Source: Planctomycetota bacterium
GTDB taxonomy: Bacteria > Planctomycetota > UBA1135 > JADKAF01
NCBI GenBank assembly: GCA_016719295.1
Contig: JADKAF010000001.1
Location: forward strand, 6,014,001-6,078,000
Length of the DNA stretch: 64,000 bases
Direction of reading: 5' to 3'
Shown: positions 17,174-25,747 of the stretch, piece after piece
Numbering within the stretch: the stretch's first letter is position 1
Layout of the letters: each line of letters begins with the position of its first letter
Notes under the pieces: generated by a model
Databases searched by the model: none
Seen by the model: the letters and a program-made list of their open reading frames with translations, nothing else
What the model was told of the DNA's origin: nothing
Position numbers and translations under genes: made by a program

Positions 17174-18976
17174 GTGATTCGATCCCTGGTTCTCTTGCTC
17201 TGGTCTGCTTCGGGGCTCCTCGCCGCTCAGGAGGGAGCTCCGCCGCCGACTCCGTCCTCGAACGAGCTCGTGCCGCGCGAGCTCGCGTTCCAGAAGCTCC
17301 TCGCGCACGCCGTGCTCGAAGGGCGCTTCACCGTGCACGGTCGCCCGGATCAGGCCGAGGTGCAGAAGGAGCGCTACACGATCGGCAACGTGACCAAGAT
17401 CGAGGGCGAGAAGTGGCGAGTCGAGTCGCGCATGGAGTTCATGGGGCGCGATGTCACCTTCCCGGTGCCGGTGCGCGTGCGCTTCATCGACGACGAGACG
17501 CCGGTGATCGTGGTCGATGATTTCGGCTTGCCGGGGATCGGCAAGTACGGTGCGCGCGTCGTGTTCGCCCATGGCGAGTACGCGGGCATCTGGTGGGGGA
17601 AGGACTACGGCGGTCAGCTCTTCGGCAAGGTGCTCTCGGGCGCTGCGCAGCCGGGGGCGGTCGGGGTGCTCGGAGATCACAAGAGCGTCCCGGCTCGCGG
17701 CGCCGACTGGCCGCAGTTCCGCGGACCGCAGGCACGGGGAATGATGGAGGGGCACGCGCTGCCCGCGAGCTTCGACCTCGCGACGAAGGAGAACCTGCGT
17801 TGGCGCATCGAGGTGCCGGGGATGTCGCATGCTTCGCCCGTGATCGTGGGCGAGAAGCTCTTCCTCGTGACGTCGATCCCCGCGGAGGGCGAAGCGAAGC
17901 TGAAGGTCGGACTCTACGGTTCGATCGAGCCCGTCGAGGACGATGGTCCGCAGAAGCTCACGCTGCTCTGCTACGACAAGAAGAGCGGAGAGAAGCTCTG
18001 GGAGCGCGTGGCCTTCGAGGGCGAGCCGGAGATCAAGCGGCATCCGAAGGGCAGCCATGCGCAGTCGACTCCCGCGGCCGACGGCGAGCGCGTCCTCGCG
18101 TTCTTCGGCTCCGAGGGCCTCTACTGCTACTCGCATGCGGGCGAGCTGCTCTGGAAGAAGGACCTCGGGCGCTTGGACGGCGGCTACTTCATGGTGAAGG
18201 ACGCGCAGTGGGGCTACGGCTCCTCGCCCGTGCTGCACGAAGGCGTCGTCTATGTCATCTGCGACGTGCAGGAGAACTCGTTCCTCGCGGCGCTCGACGC
18301 GAAGACCGGTGAGGAGATCTGGCGCACCGCGCGCGCCGATGTCCCCGGCTGGTGCACGCCGACGATCGACGTGCGCGAAGGCCGCAGCCAAGTCATCGTG
18401 AACGGCTGGAAGCACATCGGCGGCTACGACCTCGCCACGGGCGCACCGCTCTGGTGGATGGCCGGCAAGGCCGATATCCCGGTGCCGACGCCGGTTGTCG
18501 CGCATGACACGATCTTCCTCACCAACGCGCACGGCGGACCGCCCCCGATCTTCGCCATCGATCCGCTCCACGAGGGCCAGATCGAATTCACCTCGGAGCC
18601 GCCGAAGGGCATGCGCTGGTGGAAACCGACCGGCGGCAGCTACATGCCGACGCCGATCGTGGTCGGCGATCAGCTCTTCCTCTCGGGAGACGCCGGTGTC
18701 CTCTCCTGCTACGACGCGAAGACTGGCGAGCTGCGCTTCAAGGAGCGGCTCGACACGGGCGGTTTCACCGCTTCGCCCGTTGCCGGCGACGGCAAGCTCT
18801 ACATCCCGAGCGAAGTCGGCGACATCCACATCGTGAAGGCCGCCCCGACCTTCGAGCGCCTCTCCGTGAGCACTCTCGGCGAAGAGTGCATGGCCTCACC
18901 CGCCATCTCCGAAGGCGTCCTCTACTTCCGCTCCCGCCGCCACCTCACCGCCATCTCCTCGACCCCTCCCCGCTGA
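17174..18976 (+). CDS. Secreted PQQ-type beta-propeller protein with extra N-terminal domain
   Basis: A 600-residue exported protein. The GTG at 17174 follows AAGGAAGG by 7 nt and gives the signal peptide (V/M)IRSLVLLLWSASGLLAAQ. Residues about 35-165 form an extra domain with alternating beta pattern (VRFIDDETPVIVVDDFG, IWWGKDYGGQLFGK). After it comes the propeller entry WPQFRGPQARGMM, then blades with YDKKSGEKLWERV, LDAKTGEEIWRTA, GYDLATGAPLWWM and YDAKTGELRFKE turns. It resembles the propeller at 14340 in its second half. The TGA stop at 18974-18976 touches the first base of the 79-nt palindrome. Function is unknown; family members bind or scaffold rather than catalyse. Confidence 0.83.
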   Translation: MIRSLVLLLWSASGLLAAQEGAPPPTPSSNELVPRELAFQKLLAHAVLEGRFTVHGRPDQAEVQKERYTIGNVTKIEGEKWRVESRMEFMGRDVTFPVPVRVRFIDDETPVIVVDDFGLPGIGKYGARVVFAHGEYAGIWWGKDYGGQLFGKVLSGAAQPGAVGVLGDHKSVPARGADWPQFRGPQARGMMEGHALPASFDLATKENLRWRIEVPGMSHASPVIVGEKLFLVTSIPAEGEAKLKVGLYGSIEPVEDDGPQKLTLLCYDKKSGEKLWERVAFEGEPEIKRHPKGSHAQSTPAADGERVLAFFGSEGLYCYSHAGELLWKKDLGRLDGGYFMVKDAQWGYGSSPVLHEGVVYVICDVQENSFLAALDAKTGEEIWRTARADVPGWCTPTIDVREGRSQVIVNGWKHIGGYDLATGAPLWWMAGKADIPVPTPVVAHDTIFLTNAHGGPPPIFAIDPLHEGQIEFTSEPPKGMRWWKPTGGSYMPTPIVVGDQLFLSGDAGVLSCYDAKTGELRFKERLDTGGFTASPVAGDGKLYIPSEVGDIHIVKAAPTFERLSVSTLGEECMASPAISEGVLYFRSRRHLTAISSTPPR

Positions 18977-19054
18977 AACCGAACGTACGGTGCCAGAGCA
19001 ATTTTCTCCGGTTGCTAACCGGAGAAATTTGCTCTGGCACCGTACGTTCGGTTT
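18976..19054. repeat. 79-nt palindrome, copy 1 (left of RAYT)
   Basis: The arms are 18976-19014 and 19016-19054, centred on 19015, with one mismatched pair inside. They begin AAACCGAACGTACGGTGCC and end with its complement. The same unit recurs at 20160-20236 and 24007-24083. It would fold into a long hairpin, as REP-type substrates of Y1 transposases do, and begins at the last base of the propeller gene stop codon. Confidence 0.9.
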
Positions 19055-19120
19055 CTCGAGAGCTCCTGCGTGACCGCTCGAGTTCGAGGGCGTCTCCTCC
19101 GCAAACGAAAGGAGACGCCC

Positions 19121-20161
19121 ATGACCCGATTCCCGAGATTCGACGTCGCCGGTGGATGGCTGCATGTGATGGGGCGAGCCCTCGCCCGGCGTACCCTATT
19201 CGAGACCGAGCAGGATATCCGGAAGTTCATCTCACTCCTGGTTCGCAATGTCCGCGCCAAGAGAATCAAGATCCACGCCCTGGTGATCCTGCTCACGCAT
19301 TTTCACCTGCTCGTCGAGAGCTTGACGGGCGAGATCGCGGGGGTGATGCAGGACGTGCTAAATCAGTACGTGCGTTGGTTCAATCGAGGGCGCAAGCGAG
19401 ATGGACCCCTCATGCGCGGGCGCTTCGAATCGAAGCCCGTGGACTCGATAAGTTATCGCGTGAACCTGGTGCGCTACATCGACTTCAACGCCGTCCAGGC
19501 GAGATTGGCGAACGAGCCTCAGGCCTATCCGCATGGGAGCGCCCGCCATCATGCCTCGGACCGCGGGCCGCGATGGCTCAGCCGCGAGTGGATCGACGAG
19601 GTGTTGAGGACTTCGCCGCTTCGCCAGGGCTCCCGTGCTGAGTTGTACGCGGCGATCTTCGGTGCTCCGCTGACCGAGGAGCAGCACGAACTCGTGGAGC
19701 GCAGGTTGCGTCACTCGCGGCCTAGCATGGACCCAACCGACGATCTGCTCCTCACCGGGGCACCTGCCGTCCTGCGCTGGATGCAGCGGAAGTCCTTGCT
19801 CGCCGATGGGAGCTGCGTAGGGCATCCCGTGTGCGTTCCTGGCGCGATCCTTGCCGCCATTGCTGAGGAGGAAGCGCGAAGGGGCCCCTGGGCGCTGTTC
19901 CATGGGTCGCGAAATGCCGACGCATGGACGGCTCTTCGCGTCGGTCTGCTTCGCGATCTCAGCGCCTCCACTCTCAGCGACATCGCTCGCCGCCTCGATC
20001 TCTCCGGGAGTGCCGCGTTTCGTGCCAGCGAGCGACACGCTGCCTGGATAGCTTCTCGCGAAGATTACGCGCTGCTCGCTGGCGAGCTGGGCTATCGCGC
20101 GATCGATCTCTGCTACGACGCACGCCGCCAGGTCGCGCTCCTGAACGCCCTCTCCGGCTAA
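19121..20161 (+). CDS. REP-associated tyrosine transposase (RAYT, Y1_Tnp)
   Basis: A 346-residue protein of the Y1/HUH transposase superfamily. The HUH-like metal motif is THFHLLVES (H-x-H). The region after it (VMQDVLNQYVRWFNRGRKRDGPLMRGRF) holds the expected helix with a Tyr, and the family landmark RYIDFNAVQARLA lies downstream with a Y.HGS-type follow-up. The ATG at 19121 has AAAGGAG nine bases upstream; an upstream ATG (19070) lacks one. The long C-terminal region after about residue 170 resembles the DnaA-like C-terminal extension of some RAYTs. Its GC content looks lower than its neighbours, consistent with transfer. It likely cuts and joins the flanking palindromes as single strands. 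Confidence 0.88.
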   Translation: MTRFPRFDVAGGWLHVMGRALARRTLFETEQDIRKFISLLVRNVRAKRIKIHALVILLTHFHLLVESLTGEIAGVMQDVLNQYVRWFNRGRKRDGPLMRGRFESKPVDSISYRVNLVRYIDFNAVQARLANEPQAYPHGSARHHASDRGPRWLSREWIDEVLRTSPLRQGSRAELYAAIFGAPLTEEQHELVERRLRHSRPSMDPTDDLLLTGAPAVLRWMQRKSLLADGSCVGHPVCVPGAILAAIAEEEARRGPWALFHGSRNADAWTALRVGLLRDLSASTLSDIARRLDLSGSAAFRASERHAAWIASREDYALLAGELGYRAIDLCYDARRQVALLNALSG

Positions 20162-20236
20162 CCGAACGTACGGTGCCGGAGCAAATTCCTCCGGTTGCTA
20201 ACCGGAGAAATTTGCTCTGGCACCGTACGTTCGGTT
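20160..20236. repeat. 77-nt palindrome, copy 2 (right of RAYT)
   Basis: Centred on 20198, with two mismatched pairs between the arms. It begins inside the TAA stop of the transposase (20159-20161). Read on the minus strand it supplies the last 12 codons and the stop of the transporter gene. Confidence 0.9.
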
Positions 20237-21508
20237 GCGGAGGAAGAGGGTCTGGAACAGGAGCGCCAGGCTGAGGACGGCGAGGGTCGCTTGGATGCCG
20301 GTCCAGCGCGCGAGCTGGACGGAGAGCGCGAGCCCGGCGATGGAGAGGAGGAGATAGAGGGCGTGTGATGCGGTGATCGTCTTCGAACGCCCGCTGCTGA
20401 CGAGCGCGCCTTGGTAGAGGCTCTGATAGACCTGCAGGGCGGGCATCGCGAGGCCCAAGAGAATGGCGGCGTGGGAGAACGCGGCGAGCTCGGGGCTGAG
20501 GCCCGCGAGCGTGGCGTACCAGACGCCGCCGAGCGGCGACAGCGCGAGGAGCGCCAAGATTGCGGAGCTCGCGAGGGCGAAGAGCAGGGCGAAGCGGCGC
20601 AGCGCGGCGGGACCGCCCGGGCGCTTCCAGAGCGTCACCACGACTTCGTTGAAGGCGAAGCCACCGGAGCGCAGCAGGAAGAGCAGCCCATGCACGCCCG
20701 GCCATGCGGCGAGGGATAGATCACGTGCGGGCATCCGGCTCATCGCGGCGGCGCCGAGCGGCTGGAGCAGGAGGGTCAGCAGCGGCGTCAGCGCGAGCGG
20801 GATGTAGAAGTGGAGGAAGCGCGGCCAGGAGAGCGCTTCTTCGCCGCGCGGGATCGAGAGGACGCGCTCGCGCACGAGTGGCCGCGAGCAGAGTCCGATG
20901 AAGAGCGCTTCGGCGAGCACGCCGGCCGAGACCGCGGCCGCCCCGACGACGATGCCTGGGATCGTCCCGATGGCGATGCCGATCACACCGACGGTCGCGT
21001 TGGCGGCGAGGCGCAGTGCCGTGCCGATGCTGACGGGCCGCGTGCGCTCGCAGCGGATGAGTATCCCTTGATAGAAGCGGCGGAACCCGATCGCGTAGGT
21101 CCACGGCGTCAGCCACTGCAGACCGGCGCGCCCCGTCTCGCGCACGTCGTCCGCGAGGCCCATCCAGCTCCCTGTCACCACGTCGTAGAGCGGCGTGAAC
21201 GCGACCGCGATGTGCAGCAGGGTGAGCCCCGCGCAGAGCGCGTGCATGAACGCGCGCACGCGCCGATAGGCTTCGCGATCGCCGACCAGCGCGGTCGAGG
21301 CGGCGAGCAGCATGATCACCGGAGCTTCGATCACGAGCGCCACGGGGAACACCGCCGCGCCGTACGCCGCGAGGTGCAGCGGCGCCTCGGGCAGGCGTGC
21401 CACGATCGCCGCGACCAAGGGCAGCTCGAGCGCCATGAAGGCCCAGCTCGCCGCGAGCGGCAGCCAGAGGCGCGCCACGTAGCGCGCGTCGAGAGGAGCT
21501 TGGACCAA
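20198..21508 (-). CDS. Multi-pass membrane transporter, MOP-like / possible ANKH family
   Basis: About 436 residues with roughly twelve membrane helices, as in the MATE/MurJ/ANKH type of the MOP flippase superfamily. Conserved-looking patches are LWLPLAASWAFMALELPLV, FPVALVIEAPVIMLLAAS near the N-terminus, a WTYAIGFRRFYQGILIR helix-loop, and LTLLLQPLGAAAMSRMP in the second half, with internal pseudo-symmetry. The start is unsure: the frame is open up to 21658, which would overlap glpK. I chose TTG at 21508, just before the conserved region; no clear ribosome site is visible. The C-terminus ends NRTYGARANFSG, which is encoded by palindrome copy 2, so the original tail was replaced by the insertion. 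Substrate is unknown. Confidence 0.7.
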   Translation of the reverse strand: MVQAPLDARYVARLWLPLAASWAFMALELPLVAAIVARLPEAPLHLAAYGAAVFPVALVIEAPVIMLLAASTALVGDREAYRRVRAFMHALCAGLTLLHIAVAFTPLYDVVTGSWMGLADDVRETGRAGLQWLTPWTYAIGFRRFYQGILIRCERTRPVSIGTALRLAANATVGVIGIAIGTIPGIVVGAAAVSAGVLAEALFIGLCSRPLVRERVLSIPRGEEALSWPRFLHFYIPLALTPLLTLLLQPLGAAAMSRMPARDLSLAAWPGVHGLLFLLRSGGFAFNEVVVTLWKRPGGPAALRRFALLFALASSAILALLALSPLGGVWYATLAGLSPELAAFSHAAILLGLAMPALQVYQSLYQGALVSSGRSKTITASHALYLLLSIAGLALSVQLARWTGIQATLAVLSLALLFQTLFLRNRTYGARANFSG

Positions 21509-21631
21509 AGCGGGAGCGGAGTTGGGCGAAGTGGAGCAGAGCTTGCGGCGGAGCGACGCTGCGCATAAGAAACCCTGCCGCGCCCGCGAACGGGAGCGAA
21601 TCTCCGCTTCTCGCGCGGCAAGGAGCTCCCC

Positions 21632-23131
21632 ATGCGCTGCATCCTCGCGCTCGATCAAGGCACCACGAGCTCACGTGCGCTGCTCTTCGATCGCGAGGGT
21701 GCCGTGCTCGCCGTCGCGCAACGCGAGTTCGCGCAGCACTACCCTCAACCCGGCTGGGTCGAGCACGACGCCGAGGAGATCTGGCGCACGCAGTCTCTGG
21801 TCGCCGTGGAGGTCCTCGAGAAGGCCGGCGTGCGCGCCGCCGAGGTCGCCGCGGTCGGCCTCACGAACCAGCGCGAGACCTGCGTGATCTGGGACCGCCG
21901 CACGGGCGAGCCGCTGCATCGCGCGATCGTCTGGCAGGACCGCCGCACCGCCGATCGCTGCCGCGAGCTCGAGGCGCGCGGCGCGCTGCCGTTGGTGCAG
22001 GAGCGCGCGGGTCTCGTCCTCGATCCCTACTTCTCCGCGACGAAGATCGCCTGGATGCTGGACCGCATCCCGCAGGGGCGCGAGCGCGCCGCGCGCGGCG
22101 AGCTCGCCGCCGGCACCATCGACACCTGGCTCGCGTGGAAGCTCAGCGCCGGCGCGCTGCACGTCACCGATGCGTCGAACGCTTCTCGTACCTCGCTCTT
22201 CGATCTCGCGCGCGGCGCGTGGGACGCGGAGCTGCTGGCACTCTTCGACGTGCCGCGCGAGATCCTGCCCGAGGTGCGCGCCACGAGCGGCGTGCTCGGC
22301 GAGCTGCGCGCTCCCGGAGAGCTCTCGGGCATCCCGCTCGCGGCACTCGTCGGCGATCAGCAAGCCGCGCTGCACGGCCAGGCCTGCTTCGCGCCGGGCC
22401 TCGCGAAGAACACTTACGGGACCGGCTGCTTTCTCCTGATGCAGACGGGTGCTGCACCACGGCGCTCGACGCATCGCTTGCTCAGCACGGTCGGCTGGGT
22501 CGATGGTGGAGGTGCCTGCTTCGCCCTCGAGGGCGGCGTCTTCGCCGGCGGCGCCGTGCTGCAGTGGCTGCGCGATGGACTGGGCTTGCTCGCGAGCGCC
22601 GCGGAGAGCGAAGGGCTCGCGCGCAGCGTCCCCGATAGCGCGGGTGTCTTCCTCGTGCCCGCGTTCGCCGGTCTCGGCGCGCCGCATTGGGATCCGTATG
22701 CCCGCGGCGCGTTGCTGGGGCTCACGCGCGGCGTCACGCGAGCGCACGTCGTGCGCGCGGCGCTCGAGGGCATCGCGCACTCCGTCGCCGATCTCGTGGC
22801 CGCGATGGTCGAAGATGCCGGTTCACCGCTCGCGGAGCTGCGCGTCGATGGCGGTGCTGCGGCGAACGATCTGCTGCTCGAGTTGCAGGCGGACATCCTC
22901 GGCGTGCCCGTGGTGCGCCCGAAGAACTTGGAGACCACCGCGTTTGGCGCGGCATCGCTGGCCGGTCTCGCGGTCGGGTTCTGGAAGGATCGCGAGGAGC
23001 TCGCGCGACTCTGGCGGGTCGATCGACGCTTCGAGCCGCGCATGGATCGCGCCACGCGCTCCGCGCTGCGCGCGCGCTGGGCCGATGCCGTCGCGCGCAC
23101 GCTCAGCACGGAAGTGCAGGAGCACGCGTGA
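21632..23131 (+). CDS. glpK: Glycerol kinase
   Basis: A 499-residue FGGY-family kinase converting glycerol and ATP to sn-glycerol 3-phosphate. The phosphate-1 region is ALDQGTTSSRA at residues 6-16; the glycerol-binding NQRET and WQDRRT motifs lie near residues 80-107. GTIDTWLAWKLS, FAGLGAPHWDPYARG and the C-terminal adenosine motif DGGAAANDLLLELQADIL are all present. The length matches the family. It overlaps the EamA gene (GTGA), so both are co-transcribed. It starts divergently from the MOP-like transporter gene; the ~120-nt gap would carry both promoters. Confidence 0.97.
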   Translation: MRCILALDQGTTSSRALLFDREGAVLAVAQREFAQHYPQPGWVEHDAEEIWRTQSLVAVEVLEKAGVRAAEVAAVGLTNQRETCVIWDRRTGEPLHRAIVWQDRRTADRCRELEARGALPLVQERAGLVLDPYFSATKIAWMLDRIPQGRERAARGELAAGTIDTWLAWKLSAGALHVTDASNASRTSLFDLARGAWDAELLALFDVPREILPEVRATSGVLGELRAPGELSGIPLAALVGDQQAALHGQACFAPGLAKNTYGTGCFLLMQTGAAPRRSTHRLLSTVGWVDGGGACFALEGGVFAGGAVLQWLRDGLGLLASAAESEGLARSVPDSAGVFLVPAFAGLGAPHWDPYARGALLGLTRGVTRAHVVRAALEGIAHSVADLVAAMVEDAGSPLAELRVDGGAAANDLLLELQADILGVPVVRPKNLETTAFGAASLAGLAVGFWKDREELARLWRVDRRFEPRMDRATRSALRARWADAVARTLSTEVQEHA

Positions 23132-24006
23132 GCGGAACCACGCCGCGCGGCGCTCCCGCGGTCGTCGCGCTGCTCTGTCTCATCTGGGGCAGCACGTGGC
23201 TCGTGATCCAGGAGGGCCTGCACGACCTGCCTCCGCTCACCGCGCTCGCGGGGCGCTTCGGTATCGCGGCGGTCGTGCTGCTCGCGCTCGCGCCGCTCCT
23301 GCATCGGCAGGAGCGCGGAGCGCGGCCGACGCTGCGCGAGGTGCTCTGCCACGGCTGGCTCTGCAGCGCGTTCCCGCTCGGCATCGTGTACGTGTGCGAG
23401 CTCGTGATCCCGTCCGGGCTCACGAGCTTGATCTGGGGCATCTACCCGCTGCTCGTGGCGTTCCTCTCGCGTGTGCTCCTGCCCGAGGAGAAGCTGCGCG
23501 CGTCGCAGTGGCTCGGGTTCGCCGGCGCGTTCGGCGGCCTCTGCGTGCTCTTCGCGACCGATCTTCGCGATCTCGGGGCGAACGCGATCGCGATGGCCGC
23601 GCTGCTGCTCCTCTCGCCGCTCTCCTCGGCGACGGGCACGCTGCTCATCAAGCGCCGCTCGCACGGCACCTCCTCGATCCTGCTGAACCGCGACGGCCTC
23701 TGCCTCGCGGCGGCGACCGTGGGGCTCGCGGCGTTCCTCTTCGAGCGCGACGCACGCGTCGAATGGACCGCGTGGGCGATGGCGAGCGTCCTCTACATGG
23801 GCCTCGTCGCCACGGTGCTCGCGTTCACCCTCTACTACTGGCTGCTCCGCACCGTGCCCGCGAATCAGCTCGCGCTCATCTCGTACGTGACCCCGTTGAT
23901 CGCCCTCGGCCTCGGCGCCCTCTTCGCAGGCGAGCCCCTGCACCTCCACACCCTCGTGGGCGCGGCCCTGATCCTGGGCGGCATCCTCGCTGCCCGCCGC
24001 CGCTGA
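23128..24006 (+). CDS. EamA-family (DMT) transporter
   Basis: A 292-residue protein with about ten membrane helices in two EamA repeats. The first repeat opens with LLCLIWGSTWLVIQEGL, the typical WGSTF(W) motif, and PPLTALAGRFGIAAVVLL. The second repeat contains ASVLYMGLVATVLAFTLYYWLLRTVPANQLALISYVTPLIALGLG and the closing helix of EamA carriers. The GTG start overlaps the glpK stop. Such carriers export or import small metabolites; a link to glycerol metabolism is suggested only by position. The stop TGA shares its last base with the edge of palindrome copy 3. Confidence 0.9.
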   Translation: MSGTTPRGAPAVVALLCLIWGSTWLVIQEGLHDLPPLTALAGRFGIAAVVLLALAPLLHRQERGARPTLREVLCHGWLCSAFPLGIVYVCELVIPSGLTSLIWGIYPLLVAFLSRVLLPEEKLRASQWLGFAGAFGGLCVLFATDLRDLGANAIAMAALLLLSPLSSATGTLLIKRRSHGTSSILLNRDGLCLAAATVGLAAFLFERDARVEWTAWAMASVLYMGLVATVLAFTLYYWLLRTVPANQLALISYVTPLIALGLGALFAGEPLHLHTLVGAALILGGILAARRR

Positions 24007-24083
24007 AACCGAACGTACGGTGCCAGAGCAAATTCCTCCGGTTAGTAACCGGAGGAATTTGCTCTGGCACCGTACGTTCGGTT
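24007..24083. repeat. 77-nt perfect palindrome, copy 3 (no transposase nearby)
   Basis: Every base of the left arm (24007-24044) pairs with the right arm (24046-24083) around G24045. It is the same family as the RAYT-flanking copies (starts AACCGAACGTACGGTGCC). It stands alone, about 3.8 kb from the transposase, at the 3' end of the EamA gene. It is the form expected of a non-autonomous REP unit and would also be a strong two-way hairpin. Confidence 0.92.
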
Positions 24084-24397
24084 AGCGCAGGCGGCGGAGG
24101 GGATGGGGATCGGAACCGGGGCCGGCGCGGGGCGCAGCGCTTCGAGCGCGCGGCGCAGGGTTTCGCGGAGGGCGTCGAGGAGTCCGTTCATGGGAGGGGA
24201 GCGATGTTCGAGAGAAGCATCGGCCAGAAGTGGCGCCGCTCTCGAAGGAAATCGCTGCTCCGGATCTCCTCGACCAGCTCTTTGCGGACGCGCGAGCTCA
24301 GCCCTGAACGGTCTTGCTGTCCGGATTGGTGGAGAGGATCACCGCGGCGCCACGTGTCGGCTCTGGACCGCTGGTGCAGAGCTTGGGCTCGCACGCT
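24042..24397 (-). other. Region with two short overlapping minus frames, possible gene remnant
   Basis: Between the palindrome and the NHL-type gene lie two minus-strand frames that overlap by ATGA. One (24188-24394, 68 codons) ends in ELVEEIRSSDFLRERRHFW and then LLSNIAPLP. The other (24042-24191, 49 codons) begins MNGLLDALRETLRRALEALR, is Pro-rich, and runs into palindrome copy 3, ending NRTYGARANSSGY. Neither matches a family I know. They could be small coupled genes, or pieces of one older gene. Nothing else is seen in this stretch. Confidence 0.25.
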
Positions 24398-25597
24398 CTA
24401 GAAGCGCACGGTGTGGAGATTCCCCAGCGCGCCGAGGAACGACGGCTGACCGAAGTCGAGCACGACGGTCTGCACGTGCAGCACGGCTCCAGCGGGGATG
24501 GGGACGCTCGGGATCGCGAGGGTCGGATTCGCACGCCCGCTGGCGTCGAGGTTGCCGACGAAACTCTGCAGCACCGGCGTGTTCACGCCGACGAACGAGA
24601 GGAAGACCGGATCCGGGTTCACCGGGCTCTCGCCGATCGCGAGCGGCAAGCCGGGATAGAGCGACGCGGAGACGAAGTGCAGGTAGGGATTGCCGGCCTG
24701 CGTGGGGAACTCGGCGGTCCAGGCCAGCGAGACCCCCGACGCTCCGTTCACCGTGCCCTGCAAATGCGGCACGCGAGCGAGCGCTTCCAGATTCGAGAAC
24801 GCTCCACCCGCGGCGACGATCGACGTGCTGCCATCGGGACGCAGCACGACGATGCGATTGCCGTTCGGCGCGCCGGACTCCGAGAGCGCCACGTAGCCGT
24901 CGAAGTTCTCGACCATACCGTCGGGATTGCCGAGAGTCGGGACGCTCTGCACCAGCGTCGCGGAGCCGCCGGCGCGCGGCACGCGGAAGACGCCATCCAC
25001 CAACGCATCGGCGACGGCGTAATCGCCGTTCGCCCAGAGTGCCACGGCCATCGGCAGGCGGAACGGCGCGCCGGAGAAGAGCGGGAGCACACCGCTCGCA
25101 TTCACGCGATAGAGCGCGCGCGTGCGGTCATCCACGACGAGCACGTCGCCGTTCGCGGGATCGACGGCGAGATCGAACGGACGCACGAACGGCGCGCCCG
25201 CATGCACGGTCGAGATCGCGCCTTGCGGCGTGATGCGCGAGACGCGCGCCGCCGTGAGGTCCGCGACGAGATAGTCTCCGTTGCGATCGACGGCGACGCG
25301 AATCGGTCCCGCGAGCCCGCTCCGCACGGGCACGACGACGCCGGGCGCATCGATGCGATAGAGCGTGCCGCTGAAGTCCGCGACGAGCACGCGCCCATCG
25401 TTCGTCGCGGCGATGCCACTCGGCTGTGCGAGTGGTGGCCCCTGATGCAGCGTCGTCACCACGCCACTCGGCGTCACGACCACGACGCGCGGCACCAGGG
25501 CCGAGTCCACGGCGACGTAGTCGCCGCCGCGCGGCATCTGCGCGACGGCGAGCGAGGAGCAAAGGGCGACGATCGACCAGGGGGCGAAGCGGTGCAT
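24398..25597 (-). CDS. Secreted NHL/SMP-30-type beta-propeller protein with C-terminal beta-sandwich
   Basis: A 399-residue exported protein. The ATG at 25597 (GAGG seven bases upstream) gives signal peptide MHRFAPWSIVALCSSLAVA. Repeats of about 45-50 residues follow, such as QPSGIAATNDGRVLVADFSGTLYRIDA and VAVDRNGDYLVADLTAARVSRITP; this is the classical NHL/YncE pattern of a six-bladed propeller. From about residue 290, SLYPGLPLAIGESPVN and the final VLQSFVGNLDASGRANPTLAIP region match the tail domain found in other secreted proteins here. Probably a structural or binding protein at the cell surface. Confidence 0.8.
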   Translation of the reverse strand: MHRFAPWSIVALCSSLAVAQMPRGGDYVAVDSALVPRVVVVTPSGVVTTLHQGPPLAQPSGIAATNDGRVLVADFSGTLYRIDAPGVVVPVRSGLAGPIRVAVDRNGDYLVADLTAARVSRITPQGAISTVHAGAPFVRPFDLAVDPANGDVLVVDDRTRALYRVNASGVLPLFSGAPFRLPMAVALWANGDYAVADALVDGVFRVPRAGGSATLVQSVPTLGNPDGMVENFDGYVALSESGAPNGNRIVVLRPDGSTSIVAAGGAFSNLEALARVPHLQGTVNGASGVSLAWTAEFPTQAGNPYLHFVSASLYPGLPLAIGESPVNPDPVFLSFVGVNTPVLQSFVGNLDASGRANPTLAIPSVPIPAGAVLHVQTVVLDFGQPSFLGALGNLHTVRF

Positions 25598-25635
25598 GGG
25601 GAACCTCGCGCTCACGTTCGCCCTCTTTCCTACCC

Positions 25636-25674
25636 ACTGCACCGCTAAGGTGCCAGGCACCTTTTCTGTGCAGT
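25636..25674. repeat. 39-nt nested palindrome with AAGGTGCC core
   Basis: An inner perfect repeat AAGGTGCC-A-GGCACCTT (25647-25663) and an outer perfect pair ACTGCAC / GTGCAGT (25636-25642, 25668-25674) share the centre 25655; only the 4-base steps between them do not pair. It lies in the gap between two divergently transcribed genes. The structure resembles a REP unit, but of a different family from the 77-nt palindromes. Confidence 0.7.
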
Positions 25675-25747
25675 GAGTCGGGTGTTGGCGCATCGGCTAG
25701 ATTAGCCCTCCCCAGCTACCGGCCCGAGCCGCGACCCGAGGTTCATC

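Larger units (their letters stand above)
18976..20236 (+). mobile_element. RAYT element: Y1 transposase between two palindromes
   Basis: The transposase gene (19121-20161) is bounded by two near-identical palindromes in about 1.26 kb. This is the layout of REP-associated tyrosine transposases with flanking REP units. The element sits between a plus-strand propeller gene and a minus-strand transporter gene, that is, in a convergent junction. No target-site duplication is evident, as expected for Y1 (IS200/IS605-like) chemistry. Confidence 0.8.
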
